Assembly (NCBI RefSeq): GCF_007301515.1
Contig: NZ_CP041666.1
Location: forward strand, 2,480,001 to 2,544,000
DNA length: 64,000 nt
Direction: 5' to 3'
Origin: Radiobacillus deserti
Lineage (GTDB): Bacteria; Bacillota; Bacilli; Bacillales; Amphibacillaceae
In this document: positions 16,159 to 23,863 of the stretch, piece by piece
Layout of the letters: the number at the start of each line of letters is the position of its first letter
How positions within the stretch are numbered: the stretch's first letter is position 1
Position numbers and translations under genes: made by a program
The notes under the pieces: generated by a model
The model's database searches: none
What the model saw: only the letters and a program-made list of their open reading frames with translations
What the model was told of the DNA's origin: nothing

Positions 16159-17859
16159 TTATCGACCCTCCCTGTCTACATTTATGAAATGTTGAACAAA
16201 CTCTCTTGGATTTTCAATCTCTAATTTAAGAGCTAATTCGAATAAAGAGGTTTCTTTAAGATTGGCTACCTTAATTACTTCTTCATTTGTAATAATCCGC
16301 ACTGCAGAATCGTCAGCAACTATTTTCCCTTCAGAAATCACGATCGCTCTTGATGTGTACTCCAGCATTAGATGCATGTCATGTGTAATTAAAAGAATAG
16401 TGACACCAGACTCGTTCAGTTTTTTTAAGAATTCCATGAGTTCCGTGTAATGTCGGTAATCTTGTCCGGCAGTAGGTTCATCTAATAGTAGAACCTCTGG
16501 GTTAAGAACTAGAATAGAAGCGATTGTCACTCTTTTCTTCTGTCCGAAGCTCAAGGCAGATATCGGCCATTTTCGATAGGCATACAACCCACAAAGCTTT
16601 AACGTTTCTTCAACTCGCTTCGTTATTTCGGCTTCTGGAATTCCACGGGCTTTTAAGCCTAATGCTACCTCATCGACAATCATATGCTTGGAAATCATAT
16701 GATTTGGATTTTGCAGAACCATCCCAATACGCTCAGCGCGCTCTTTTACAGTTTCAGTCGTTATATCCACTCCATCTAACAGTATTCGTCCTTCTGTAAG
16801 CTTCTCAAATCCACAAATAAGCTTGGAAAGCGTCGATTTTCCAGCTCCGTTTTTTCCTACTATACTCACCATTTCTCCCTTTCCAATTTCTAAGGAAACA
16901 TTATGAATTATTTCCTCTTCTTTCGAATACCCGAAGGAAATATTCTCTAGTTGAAGTCTCGCTTCACGCTTAATAGCTTGAGCACTCGCAGGTGTTGAAT
17001 CAAACCAATTCCGTATTCTATCTTTGCAAGTGGAGATGTCCAATGAGTCCATATGCTGCGGATGCATATCCGGTGTAATCGTACACCCTGCCAATCTCAA
17101 TGCTTTTAAATATAGTGGTTCCCGAACATCATTATCTGAAAGCGTGGAAGAAGATAGAACCTCAGCAGGACTGCTGTCCATCACTATTTTTCCATGATTC
17201 ATCACAACAATCCGATCCACGTTTTTAAAAAGAACATCTTCTAGACGGTGTTCGATAATCACAATTGTCTTATGCAATGTTTTGTGAATAGAATCGATTA
17301 ATGAGATTGCATGTTTTCCAGCAGCCGGATCGAGGTTGGCAAGCGGTTCATCGAACAATAAAATATCTACATTATCTACTAGCACGCCCCCTAGAGCAAC
17401 ACGTTGTCGTTGACCACCTGATAATTCATGAACGGAAGCATCTATATATTTCTCCATATTCACGAGACCCGAAACCTCTCTTACTCGTTCCTTCATCTGT
17501 GACTGGACCCATCCATCGTTTTCTAAAGAAAATGCAATATCTTCTCCAACCGTAAGTCCAATAAACTGGCTATCCGGATCCTGTAGAACAGTACCTACAT
17601 GTTTGGAACGCTCAAAGATGCTAATATTAGTTACATCTTTTCCTTTTATGTTGAGCTTTCCAGTAATATCCCCTTGATACGAAAACGGGGCCAATCCGTT
17701 TAAGCAATGACCTAATGTACTTTTTCCGGAACCCGACGGACCAACGATTACTACCTTTTCACCTTCGTGTATGGTCAAATTAATGTTATGTAAGGTCGGA
17801 TTTGTTTGGCTACGGTATTTAAACCCAAAATCGACGAATTCTATCATTGGTTTCCCCAT
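16159..17859 (-). CDS. mtsB: ECF transporter duplicated ATPase (MtsB type)
   Basis: Two complete ABC ATPase domains are fused in 566 residues. Domain 1 has Walker A 'GPSGSGKST', signature 'LSGGQRQRVALG' and Walker B 'ILLFDEPLANLDP'; domain 2 (from about 300) has 'GKNGAGKST', signature 'LSFGQKKRVTIAS' (the second G replaced by F) and 'VLLLDEPTAGQD'. Such fused EcfA-EcfA' proteins occur in YkoD/Mts-type importers. A terminator-like hairpin separates it from the S-subunit gene (88-base gap), and its AGGGG ribosome site sits in the loop of a small hairpin, so its output may be tuned separately. Confidence 0.92.
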   Translation of the reverse strand: MGKPMIEFVDFGFKYRSQTNPTLHNINLTIHEGEKVVIVGPSGSGKSTLGHCLNGLAPFSYQGDITGKLNIKGKDVTNISIFERSKHVGTVLQDPDSQFIGLTVGEDIAFSLENDGWVQSQMKERVREVSGLVNMEKYIDASVHELSGGQRQRVALGGVLVDNVDILLFDEPLANLDPAAGKHAISLIDSIHKTLHKTIVIIEHRLEDVLFKNVDRIVVMNHGKIVMDSSPAEVLSSSTLSDNDVREPLYLKALRLAGCTITPDMHPQHMDSLDISTCKDRIRNWFDSTPASAQAIKREARLQLENISFGYSKEEEIIHNVSLEIGKGEMVSIVGKNGAGKSTLSKLICGFEKLTEGRILLDGVDITTETVKERAERIGMVLQNPNHMISKHMIVDEVALGLKARGIPEAEITKRVEETLKLCGLYAYRKWPISALSFGQKKRVTIASILVLNPEVLLLDEPTAGQDYRHYTELMEFLKKLNESGVTILLITHDMHLMLEYTSRAIVISEGKIVADDSAVRIITNEEVIKVANLKETSLFELALKLEIENPREFVQHFINVDREGR

Positions 17860-17862
17860 TAT

Positions 17863-17879
17863 AATTGTCCCCTACAATT
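17863..17879 (-). promoter_or_regulatory. Small hairpin with the mtsB ribosome binding site in its loop
   Basis: AATTGT and ACAATT flank the five bases that read AGGGG on the minus strand, 3 bases before the ATG. This presents the ribosome site in a loop. The stem is only 6 bp, so it may be chance. Confidence 0.4.
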
Positions 17880-17915
17880 CTTTTTCTCTTATTCTACCAT
17901 TAATATAAAAAGAAA

Positions 17916-17940
17916 AAAGTCGAGATTTATTCTCGACTTT
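17916..17940 (-). terminator. Hairpin between the S-subunit and ATPase genes
   Basis: A 10-bp stem (AAAGTCGAGA and complement), 5-base loop and a T-rich tail on the minus strand lie 7 bases past the S-subunit stop. It should stop part or all of the T-box-controlled transcript before the ATPase gene. Confidence 0.8.
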
Positions 17941-17946
17941 TTCTCT

Positions 17947-18501
17947 TTAAGCATCTAGTTCAAGACTATTACTTTTACTTCGCGTTTTCGCATAAGCAGC
18001 CAAAAGAATTGTGCCTAGCACACCAGCAGTAACGATGTTAAATCCTCCTGCTACTAATCCTTGTAGGAAAACTTTATTCGCTGGTTCGGCATAAATAAGA
18101 ATATCTAATAATGGCGCTAGTACAAACCAGCCTACTCCGTTCGCTACAATCTGCGCAATATTAAAAATAGCAATATGCTTCCATCCAAAGTTCCCTTCTT
18201 CGACATTAAGTCGTTTGGAGAAAAGCCCGATTGTTAACCCTACAAAACCGGAAACGATAACCCAACTCCACCAAACAGAACCCCATACAATGGCATCCGT
18301 TAACGCGTGACCGATGAACCCAATCAATAATCCTGCAATAGGACCAAACAATACAGCCATTAAAGCTAAAAACGCATAGGATGTCTGAAAGTTTGTATTC
18401 GGTACCCCTGTGGGAATGGCAGCAAATCGGTTCAAAATAACGAATACAGCAGTACCAATTCCAATTGCTACAATTGTTTTTGTTGCAAGTCCTCTACTCA
18501 T
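17947..18501 (-). CDS. mtsA: ECF transporter substrate-binding S subunit (UPF0397, MtsA type)
   Basis: The 184-residue protein has six membrane segments and the UPF0397 signature: 'FAAIPTGVPNTNFQTSYAFLALMAVLFGP' (in pieces), 'GFIGHALTDAI' and 'WWSWVI'. In subsystem annotations this family is named MtsA, the S subunit of a methionine-regulated ECF transporter. The real substrate has not been fixed as far as I know; methionine or a SAM-derived compound is inferred from the upstream Met-type T-box and the linked SAM hydrolase. It starts 15 bases after that gene. Confidence 0.85.
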   Translation of the reverse strand: MSRGLATKTIVAIGIGTAVFVILNRFAAIPTGVPNTNFQTSYAFLALMAVLFGPIAGLLIGFIGHALTDAIVWGSVWWSWVIVSGFVGLTIGLFSKRLNVEEGNFGWKHIAIFNIAQIVANGVGWFVLAPLLDILIYAEPANKVFLQGLVAGGFNIVTAGVLGTILLAAYAKTRSKSNSLELDA

Positions 18502-18516
18502 TTCTACTTCATCTCC

Positions 18517-19374
18517 CTAACTATAAATTATTTTTGGTGCTTTTCTTATCGAAATTCGCCAGCTTGATCCTGTACCAATGTTGTATGCTTTGGCAAAAGA
18601 GCCTTGATTAATAGCTACTGCAATGTTGTCTAAAGAATTAACATACACCAATGGTTCACCGACACAAATATCAGCGAATGAACGACCATAGGTCATTATA
18701 TTTTTATAGATTTTTCTAGAATCATTAAAAATGGTTACTTCTAATTGCTCTCCATATAGAACCTCTAGAGACAAAAACAACTCTCGGCTGATGTTGGTCC
18801 ATAGATTTCCAAATCTGACATCAAGTATATCAATAATACCTGAAATTTGATCCTGTTGTTTATCAGGCTCGATAAATGGCAATGTAACAATGGATGATAG
18901 CTCTAACTCTGGTCCCACTTCTTCAAAACGAATGACATGAGCCGCCAACCGCGCTCCTGTGTATGCATAAACGTCACGACCATGAAATGTATGAGATGCA
19001 CCAGATTTCGGCAATCGATTTACCTTTTCATCTATAAACCTTGCTTCTTTGATTCCAACCTTGTGCTGAATGTGGGTAAGTGTACCATTATCAGGTGTCA
19101 CGATATAGTGATTGGAATTCGTTTTGACAACTACACTGTTCCGATCTGATCCCACACCCGGATCAACTACCGATACAAATACCGTTTCTTTCGGCCAATA
19201 GTCAACAGTTTGTAGTAAACGATACGATGCCTCCCAAATGTCGTACGGGGGTATATCGTGTGTTAAATCGAATATTGGAATATTCGAATCCACAGAGAAA
19301 GCTACCCCATTCATCGCATTTACCGCCCCATCACTTAATCCAAAGTCTGTTTGTAATACTAATGCTTTACACAT
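18517..19374 (-). CDS. SAM hydrolase of the SAM-dependent halogenase/DUF62 family
   Basis: DUF62 enzymes split S-adenosylmethionine with water into adenosine and methionine and are related to fluorinase and chlorinase. The 285-residue protein has 'LQTDFGLSDGAVNAM' at the N-terminus, 'DLTHDIPPYDIWEASY', 'VVDPGVGSDRN', and 'TPDNGTLTHI', all typical, and the C-terminal domain with 'GNLWTNIS'. ATG 19374 follows AAAGGGGAG. It is the first gene behind a methionine-type T-box and precedes the ECF transporter genes, so the unit may make and import methionine or recycle a SAM product. Confidence 0.88.
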   Translation of the reverse strand: MCKALVLQTDFGLSDGAVNAMNGVAFSVDSNIPIFDLTHDIPPYDIWEASYRLLQTVDYWPKETVFVSVVDPGVGSDRNSVVVKTNSNHYIVTPDNGTLTHIQHKVGIKEARFIDEKVNRLPKSGASHTFHGRDVYAYTGARLAAHVIRFEEVGPELELSSIVTLPFIEPDKQQDQISGIIDILDVRFGNLWTNISRELFLSLEVLYGEQLEVTIFNDSRKIYKNIMTYGRSFADICVGEPLVYVNSLDNIAVAINQGSFAKAYNIGTGSSWRISIRKAPKIIYS

Positions 19375-19492
19375 ACATACTCCCCTTTCTCCTTGTTTTC
19401 ACCAAATTACATATCGAATAAGCCATTCCTGTTAACTGTTAAGAAAAATAGTACGAGCTTTGCTCATCTTCCTCCTCTCTAAAAACTTACAA

Positions 19493-19800
19493 ATAAAAAA
19501 CCACGCCCTTATCATATATCTGATAAGGACGTGGTTGGATTCACGTGGTACCACCTTAATTCACTATTTGCTCACACAAATAGCCTCAACAAGTACAGAA
19601 CATCTTACATTCTTATACCGTGGTTTGGATAACGAGTACCAAATCTCGTCGAAGCCTACTAATATCAGTCGATACGTTCAGCCCGCGGCTCAGAGTCCAT
19701 TGTTCAAATCCGTATTTTTGCTTCTTTTCAGCTACCGAAGCTCTCTTTAAAAAATAACTAGATTTTACTTTTTCTCGTCACTGCCTTTTATTATTGAGGA
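19493..19800 (-). promoter_or_regulatory. T-box riboswitch, methionine specificity predicted
   Basis: On the minus strand the leader has a Stem I with GACGAGAAAAAGTA and AGAGAG near the apical loop, the T-box UGGUACCACG at 19544-19553 in an AAGGTGGTACCACG context, and a terminator stem (19501-19534) followed by a U run. Lined up with the B. subtilis glyQS leader (GGC-AUUCUU-GAG), the specifier reads AUG (19698-19700), then GACUCU-GAG. The U after UGG pairs with an A73 discriminator, right for tRNA-Met. Uncharged tRNA-Met should therefore switch on the SAM hydrolase and S-subunit genes. Confidence 0.92.
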
Positions 19801-19804
19801 TAAT

Positions 19805-19831
19805 ATTATACGAAATAGAAAACTTATGCAA
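19805..19831 (-). promoter_or_regulatory. Promoter of the T-box leader
   Basis: On the minus strand TTGCAT (19826-19831) and TATAAT (19805-19810) are 15 bases apart, just upstream of the T-box Stem I. A TATTGC reading would give a 17-base spacing. Confidence 0.6.
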
Positions 19832-19874
19832 TACTTTTTTGAATTTTTTTAATTTTCTCCCTCAATATAGGTGA

Positions 19875-20594
19875 ATGTCACGTTTGAAACTTCTGCATAT
19901 GATATTTCAGTTACTTTGGCAAGAGGGAGTGATTTACATTTACTATGCATCCCTATTTATATTAGCTATTGCAGTAAGTCTAGATGGATTTGGGGTGGGA
20001 TTGAGTTATGGATTAAGAAGAATTAAGATCCCTTTCATCTCTATTCTAATTATCACATTCTGTACAGGAATCGTTATCTTATTGTCTATGTCTTTTGGAG
20101 AAATTATCACCTCTTTTATTGGCTTACAAGCAGAAAACCAAATTGGAGCTTGGATTCTTATTCTCGTTGGAATTTGGGCTACCATTAATTATTTCAAGAA
20201 CGGAGAACGAACAGAGGAAAAATCAGCTCCTCCAATTAAACAAGAACAACCAACTAAAGTCATCCGTATTAATCTAAAGTCCATCGGTTTAGTTATTGAG
20301 ATACTTAAGGTTCCTTCTGCCGCAGACTTAGATAATTCAGGAACAATAAGAGGCTGGGAAGCCGTTTTATTAGGAGCAGCCTTATCACTCGACTCTTTTG
20401 GAGCAGGAATCGGAGCCTCATTTATGGGATACTCTCCTAGTTTTACCGCCATTACCGTTTCCATCTTAAGCTGTCTCATGATTTTTACTGGGTTGAGGAT
20501 TGGATTAACCTTTGCAAAAGTTACCTGGCTAAATTACATTTCCTTCCTACCTGGCGTTATCCTAATTGCGATCGGTCTTTCTAAGTTATGGTAA
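19875..20594 (+). CDS. ytaF: YtaF-type sporulation membrane protein (MntP-like fold)
   Basis: YtaF is a sporulation-associated membrane protein of the MntP/TerC-like superfamily. The frame shows six membrane segments in two repeats with the twin acidic motifs 'AIAVSLDGFGVGLSYGL' and 'GAALSLDSFGAGIGASF'. Between the halves is a charged loop ending 'AADLDNSGTIRGWEA', also typical. The start is uncertain: ATG 19875 lies right against AGGTGA, while TTG 19884 has a better gap; homologues begin close to 'YASLFILAIAVSLDG'. It has its own terminator. Confidence 0.82.
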   Translation: MSRLKLLHMIFQLLWQEGVIYIYYASLFILAIAVSLDGFGVGLSYGLRRIKIPFISILIITFCTGIVILLSMSFGEIITSFIGLQAENQIGAWILILVGIWATINYFKNGERTEEKSAPPIKQEQPTKVIRINLKSIGLVIEILKVPSAADLDNSGTIRGWEAVLLGAALSLDSFGAGIGASFMGYSPSFTAITVSILSCLMIFTGLRIGLTFAKVTWLNYISFLPGVILIAIGLSKLW

Positions 20595-20596
20595 CA

Positions 20597-20637
20597 AAAG
20601 AACCAGCCCTTTCATTTTTGATTAGGGCTGGTTCTTT
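20597..20637. terminator. Terminator between convergent ytaF and DUF3147 genes
   Basis: A 14-bp perfect stem (AAAGAACCAGCCCT and complement) with a 13-base loop serves both strands. Confidence 0.88.
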
Positions 20638-20638
20638 A

Positions 20639-20995
20639 TTAGGACTGAAATATTAAAAGCTTCACTTGCTTTAAAAATAGTTCTTGTAAGGATAAAAAAA
20701 CGAACCAACCAAATAGTCCAAATCCTAGAGATACGATGAGTGGTAAGGAGTGCTTCAAACCAATGTAAACAATAAATAGTAGGAACGCAGTTGCAGGAAA
20801 TCCCCATAGGACACCTAGAACAAAACGACTTAGTGTCGGATTTTGTTCTCCTTGAGCTGATAACCATATGATGCTCAAGATACTAACGAGTGGTAGTGCA
20901 GCTACAACACCACCGTAAGTAGGAAACCTTCTTGCAACTTCTGTAATGATACCAATTACAATGGCAGATACAATCACTTTAATTAGGACGAACAT
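20639..20995 (-). CDS. DUF3147 small membrane protein
   Basis: The 118-residue protein has four membrane segments with 'EVARRFPTYGGVVAALPLVS' after the first, which is typical of the DUF3147 family (unknown function). Its start overlaps the end of the MarR gene by 17 bases, so it is translated together with that regulator and probably belongs to the same response. Confidence 0.82.
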   Translation of the reverse strand: MFVLIKVIVSAIVIGIITEVARRFPTYGGVVAALPLVSILSIIWLSAQGEQNPTLSRFVLGVLWGFPATAFLLFIVYIGLKHSLPLIVSLGFGLFGWFVFLSLQELFLKQVKLLIFQS

Positions 20996-21401
20996 GCTGA
21001 ACAGCCTCGCTTAATAATTGAAGTCCTTCTAGTATCTTTTTTTGATCACGTTCTTCCAATTTTTCCATAATAGCTTGAAGTTTTTCCTCATCTAAACTCG
21101 TATTGCGATATAAAACCTCTTGTCCTAATTCTGTTAAAGTTAAGATAACTTTCCTTTCATCCACAACATCTCTTTGCTTCCTTACATATTTCTTTGTCAT
21201 TAACCGTTTGACATGCTCAGATGCTGTATTCTGAGACACATCCATTTTTTCAGCTAACTCATTTATACCGGTCTGACTCGTTTTCTCAATATGCTGCAGA
21301 ATACGAATGGTTTGGTGAGTAAGTTTTTCTTTATGTTCGTAATGTAAGTGATAATAAATATCGGTCCAATATTTGTTCATGTTTTCGTATGGATGTGCCA
21401 T
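20979..21401 (-). CDS. MarR-family transcriptional regulator
   Basis: The 140-residue protein has the winged helix ('TGINELAEKMDVSQNTASEHVKRLMTKKYVRKQRD', in pieces, with 'DERKVILTLTELGQEVL' as the wing). The dimer helices lie at both ends. A palindrome 35 bases upstream is a likely operator, so it probably represses its own operon with the DUF3147 gene. The inducer is unknown. Confidence 0.88.
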   Translation of the reverse strand: MAHPYENMNKYWTDIYYHLHYEHKEKLTHQTIRILQHIEKTSQTGINELAEKMDVSQNTASEHVKRLMTKKYVRKQRDVVDERKVILTLTELGQEVLYRNTSLDEEKLQAIMEKLEERDQKKILEGLQLLSEAVQHVRPN

Positions 21402-21435
21402 TTCATCCTCCTATTATATCTTATAAATAGAATAA

Positions 21436-21450
21436 ATCGTGTATCACGAT
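21436..21450 (-). promoter_or_regulatory. Probable MarR operator
   Basis: ATCGTG-TAT-CACGAT is a perfect 6-bp inverted repeat in front of the MarR gene, next to AT-rich promoter-like DNA (TATAAT-like at about 21417 on the minus strand). Confidence 0.6.
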
Positions 21451-21488
21451 ATATTATACAAATGAATATATAATTAGTCAAAACAAAA

Positions 21489-21516
21489 GAGACCCGTTCC
21501 AATAAAAACGAGTCTC
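21489..21516 (-). terminator. Terminator after tRNA-Ser
   Basis: A 10-bp stem with one G-U pair (GAGACCCGTT with AACGAGTCTC) is followed on the minus strand by TTTTGTTTT, 22 bases past the tRNA end. Confidence 0.8.
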
Positions 21517-21538
21517 TCCATCTCTCATATGTAAACTG

Positions 21539-21631
21539 TGGCGGAGAAGGTGGGATTCGAACCCACGCGACAGTTGCCCGTCCTAATGCATTTCGAGTGC
21601 ATCCCCTTCAGCCGGACTTGGGTACTTCTCC
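21539..21631 (-). tRNA. tRNA-Ser (anticodon CGA)
   Basis: The 93-base cloverleaf has acceptor arm GGAGAAG/CTTCTCC, a D arm, an anticodon stem GATGCA/TGCATT with loop CUCGAAA (anticodon CGA), a long variable arm of the class II type, a T arm GTGGG-TTCGAAT-CCCAC, discriminator G and an encoded CCA end. The position numbers run from 21631 (5') to 21539 (3'). Confidence 0.97.
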
Positions 21632-21721
21632 TTGATATGTGAAAATCACATCCTGTATTTTAGTAAAGATAGATTCATATTTCAAGTTACAGGCTTTCTA
21701 ATCTATCACATATATATCGTG

Positions 21722-21930
21722 TCATTCATCATATTCCATAACTTCGAGCTGGTATCCAAAAGGGCCTTGAATAACAAAAATATGACCAGGAGTACAAGGC
21801 ATTGGGTAGTCAAATAACACGTTCATTCCGGGGCGCTTTCCTATCGAGAAAATCTGCTTCCGAGGATTACATTATTCCCATGGAATTCGCTATCCAACTT
21901 TTTCAGAATAATAGGTATCCCTAGTACTGA
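21722..21930 (-). pseudogene. Remnant of a VOC (glyoxalase-like) protein
   Basis: The minus strand encodes in two frames 'LKKLDSEFHGNNVILGSRFS' and 'SIGKRPGMNVLFDYPMP...GHIFVIQGPFGYQLEVMEYDE' and then a stop at 21722. This is the C-terminal half of a vicinal-oxygen-chelate domain. A frameshift lies near 21850 and the N-terminal half is gone. The stretch 21632-22011 holds nothing else except a likely hairpin terminator of the next gene near 21955-21990. Confidence 0.75.
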
Positions 21931-22011
21931 GCCACTCTAAAATCTAACAGTACCGTAAAAAAAGAATTCGCTTTTTCTACGTTCGGTACCTTATTCATCA
22001 CACAAACTCTT

Positions 22012-23043
22012 TTATTGTACAGCAGCTTCTAAGATGGAGAACGTCTTCGATGCGCAATCAATCTCTGCCATAGCTCCATAAGGTAGAATACATTTTGGTT
22101 CTGTATGGCCAAAATTTAAGTTATACAGAATTGGTGTGTCTGTAAGTCCGTATTCTACCATAACACCGGTTATTTCTTCTTTATACTCTTCGTAATATTT
22201 CTCGTCCTTTGGTTTCCCAAAAATAATCCCTTTAGCAGCTTGAAGAATACCTTGTGCTGCGTAGTTACGTAACCAATACCGAATATAGTCTGGTTGTGTA
22301 TGATCCTCTGATGTCTCAAAAAATAAAATACTATCCTTCCAATCGTCAGGCTTTGGCCAAAGAATCGTACTTTTAGCGAATTCTAATACTTCTATACACC
22401 CTCCCATTAAACGCCCTTGTACTTTACCAGAGCCTTGCAGTAACTCATATCCTTGATTTTTGTTCATTATTCGACGCTTATGTTTATTCTCCTCTACCCA
22501 CAATAAGTGTTCACTGGTCCACTCCGCGGCAGGTTCAACTTCCCCAATTACCTTATCAGAAAAAAGTGTCTTTTCTATCCACTTTCTAGTATAAGCATCC
22601 ATTTCTATATTTTCCGCGAAATCCGTCAGAATAGCTGGTCCATAGAAAGAGGAAAGCCCTGCTTTATGGCAAAATAAGTGAGAAATGGTCACGTCTGAAT
22701 ATCCCATAAATATTTTAGGGTTTTGCCGGATCACATCGAAATCGATATAAGGAAGTAACCGAATGCTGTCCTCCCCTCCTATATTACAAATAATCGCTTT
22801 AATCATTTTATCCTGAAAAGCTTGCATGAAGTCTTCTGCTCTTGCTTTTGGGTTCTCATAGGTATAGGTCGTACCTTTTAAGCTATTAGGCATTGCTACT
22901 ACTTCAAGACCAAATACCTCTTCTAATCTCTTCACTCCTTGTTCGTATCTCCACTTTAACTCCGGATCCCCTGCTCCACCCCAGGAAGGACTAATCGTTG
23001 CTACTCGATCTCCCTTTTGAAGTTTATTCGGTTTTTGCAACAT
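22012..23043 (-). CDS. S66 peptidase, MccF-like / LD-carboxypeptidase family
   Basis: S66 serine peptidases trim peptidoglycan tetrapeptides or, in the MccF branch, cleave aminoacyl-nucleotide antibiotics such as microcin C. The 343-residue protein has the N-terminal 'LQKGDRVATISPSWGG', the nucleophile elbow 'FMGYSDVTI' (Ser near 117), the Glu in 'LFFETSEDH' and the His in 'NFGHTEPKCILPYGA'. The FETSE context and full length favour the MccF side, hence detoxification or immunity; this is inference. It starts after AAAGGTGG. Confidence 0.87.
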   Translation of the reverse strand: MLQKPNKLQKGDRVATISPSWGGAGDPELKWRYEQGVKRLEEVFGLEVVAMPNSLKGTTYTYENPKARAEDFMQAFQDKMIKAIICNIGGEDSIRLLPYIDFDVIRQNPKIFMGYSDVTISHLFCHKAGLSSFYGPAILTDFAENIEMDAYTRKWIEKTLFSDKVIGEVEPAAEWTSEHLLWVEENKHKRRIMNKNQGYELLQGSGKVQGRLMGGCIEVLEFAKSTILWPKPDDWKDSILFFETSEDHTQPDYIRYWLRNYAAQGILQAAKGIIFGKPKDEKYYEEYKEEITGVMVEYGLTDTPILYNLNFGHTEPKCILPYGAMAEIDCASKTFSILEAAVQ

Positions 23044-23062
23044 CGATAATATACCACCTTTC

Positions 23063-23482
23063 CTAGCACAAACGTTTTTGTAAAAAGTATTGGCTGTATC
23101 CCTTTGGGTGATCTTCTACGATTCCAACGATTTCGAATCCTAACTTCTGATAAAAATCTGGCGCTTGGAAACTAAAGGTATCTAACAAGATAAGTCGACA
23201 GGTATGTTCTTTTGCAAAGGCTTCCAATCGATTCATTAATTGCGTGCCATACCCTTCTCCACGAGCCTTTTCCGACACCCACAGAAAATCGATATGTATA
23301 TGGTGCCAGAACATTGTCCCTGTAATTCCACCTATCGTTTCTCCCGTATCATTCTTCACTACAAAACTAATCTCTTCCAGTGGTGTCTTAATATCGTCCG
23401 ATAGCTGCTTCATATTAAATTCAATCAGCTTTTTACGAATATATTTAGAATCTTCTTCCTTCCCTAACTGAATACTTCCCAT
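23063..23482 (-). CDS. GNAT N-acetyltransferase
   Basis: The 139-residue protein has the GNAT core: 'ETIGGITGTMFWHHIHIDFLWVSEKARGEGYGTQLMNRLE' (in parts; acetyl-CoA loop RGEGYGTQL), 'CRLILLDTFSFQAPDFYQKLGFEIVG'. The substrate is unknown. It ends 20 bases before the S66 peptidase gene, which hints at a shared transcript; MccF and acetyltransferases are both used against microcin-C-like compounds, but that link is speculative here. Confidence 0.82.
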   Translation of the reverse strand: MGSIQLGKEEDSKYIRKKLIEFNMKQLSDDIKTPLEEISFVVKNDTGETIGGITGTMFWHHIHIDFLWVSEKARGEGYGTQLMNRLEAFAKEHTCRLILLDTFSFQAPDFYQKLGFEIVGIVEDHPKGYSQYFLQKRLC

Positions 23483-23503
23483 GCATACCCCAACTTTCTA
23501 CTC

Positions 23504-23662
23504 CTATTTTTGCAGCTCTTTAAATTTCTTTTCAAGTTCGGTTACTCGGCTCTCGAGCTCTTTTTTGTCTTGCTTTGATCCATTCGTAATACGATTAATG
23601 ATAACAAAACATGTCATAATTACGAGAACTAATCCTAAAACCATCCATAGTAAAAGATCCAT
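23504..23662 (-). CDS. Small membrane protein with C-terminal coiled coil, 52 aa
   Basis: An ATG at 23662 follows AAGGAG with a 7-base gap. The product starts MDLLLWMVLGLVLVIMTCFV (one membrane segment) and continues with a charged heptad stretch 'KKELESRVTELEKKFKELQK'. The composition and start signal support a real gene. The function is unknown; it resembles short membrane-anchored coiled-coil proteins of Bacillaceae. Confidence 0.75.
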   Translation of the reverse strand: MDLLLWMVLGLVLVIMTCFVIINRITNGSKQDKKELESRVTELEKKFKELQK

Positions 23663-23863
23663 ATGTACACTCCTTCAGCAATTTATATATATATGTTTAA
23701 AGCCAAGTTGTTGTACCGTTCGTTGGACTCATGTTTGTGGTATTCATCTTAACACAAATAGATAGGTTGATATCTTAAATCCCAATTTTTTTGTAAACAT
23801 ACAAATATTTGAAATTAGTTAGGCACACACTACAGACAAACAGGAGCGTGAGGAGTAATGTAC

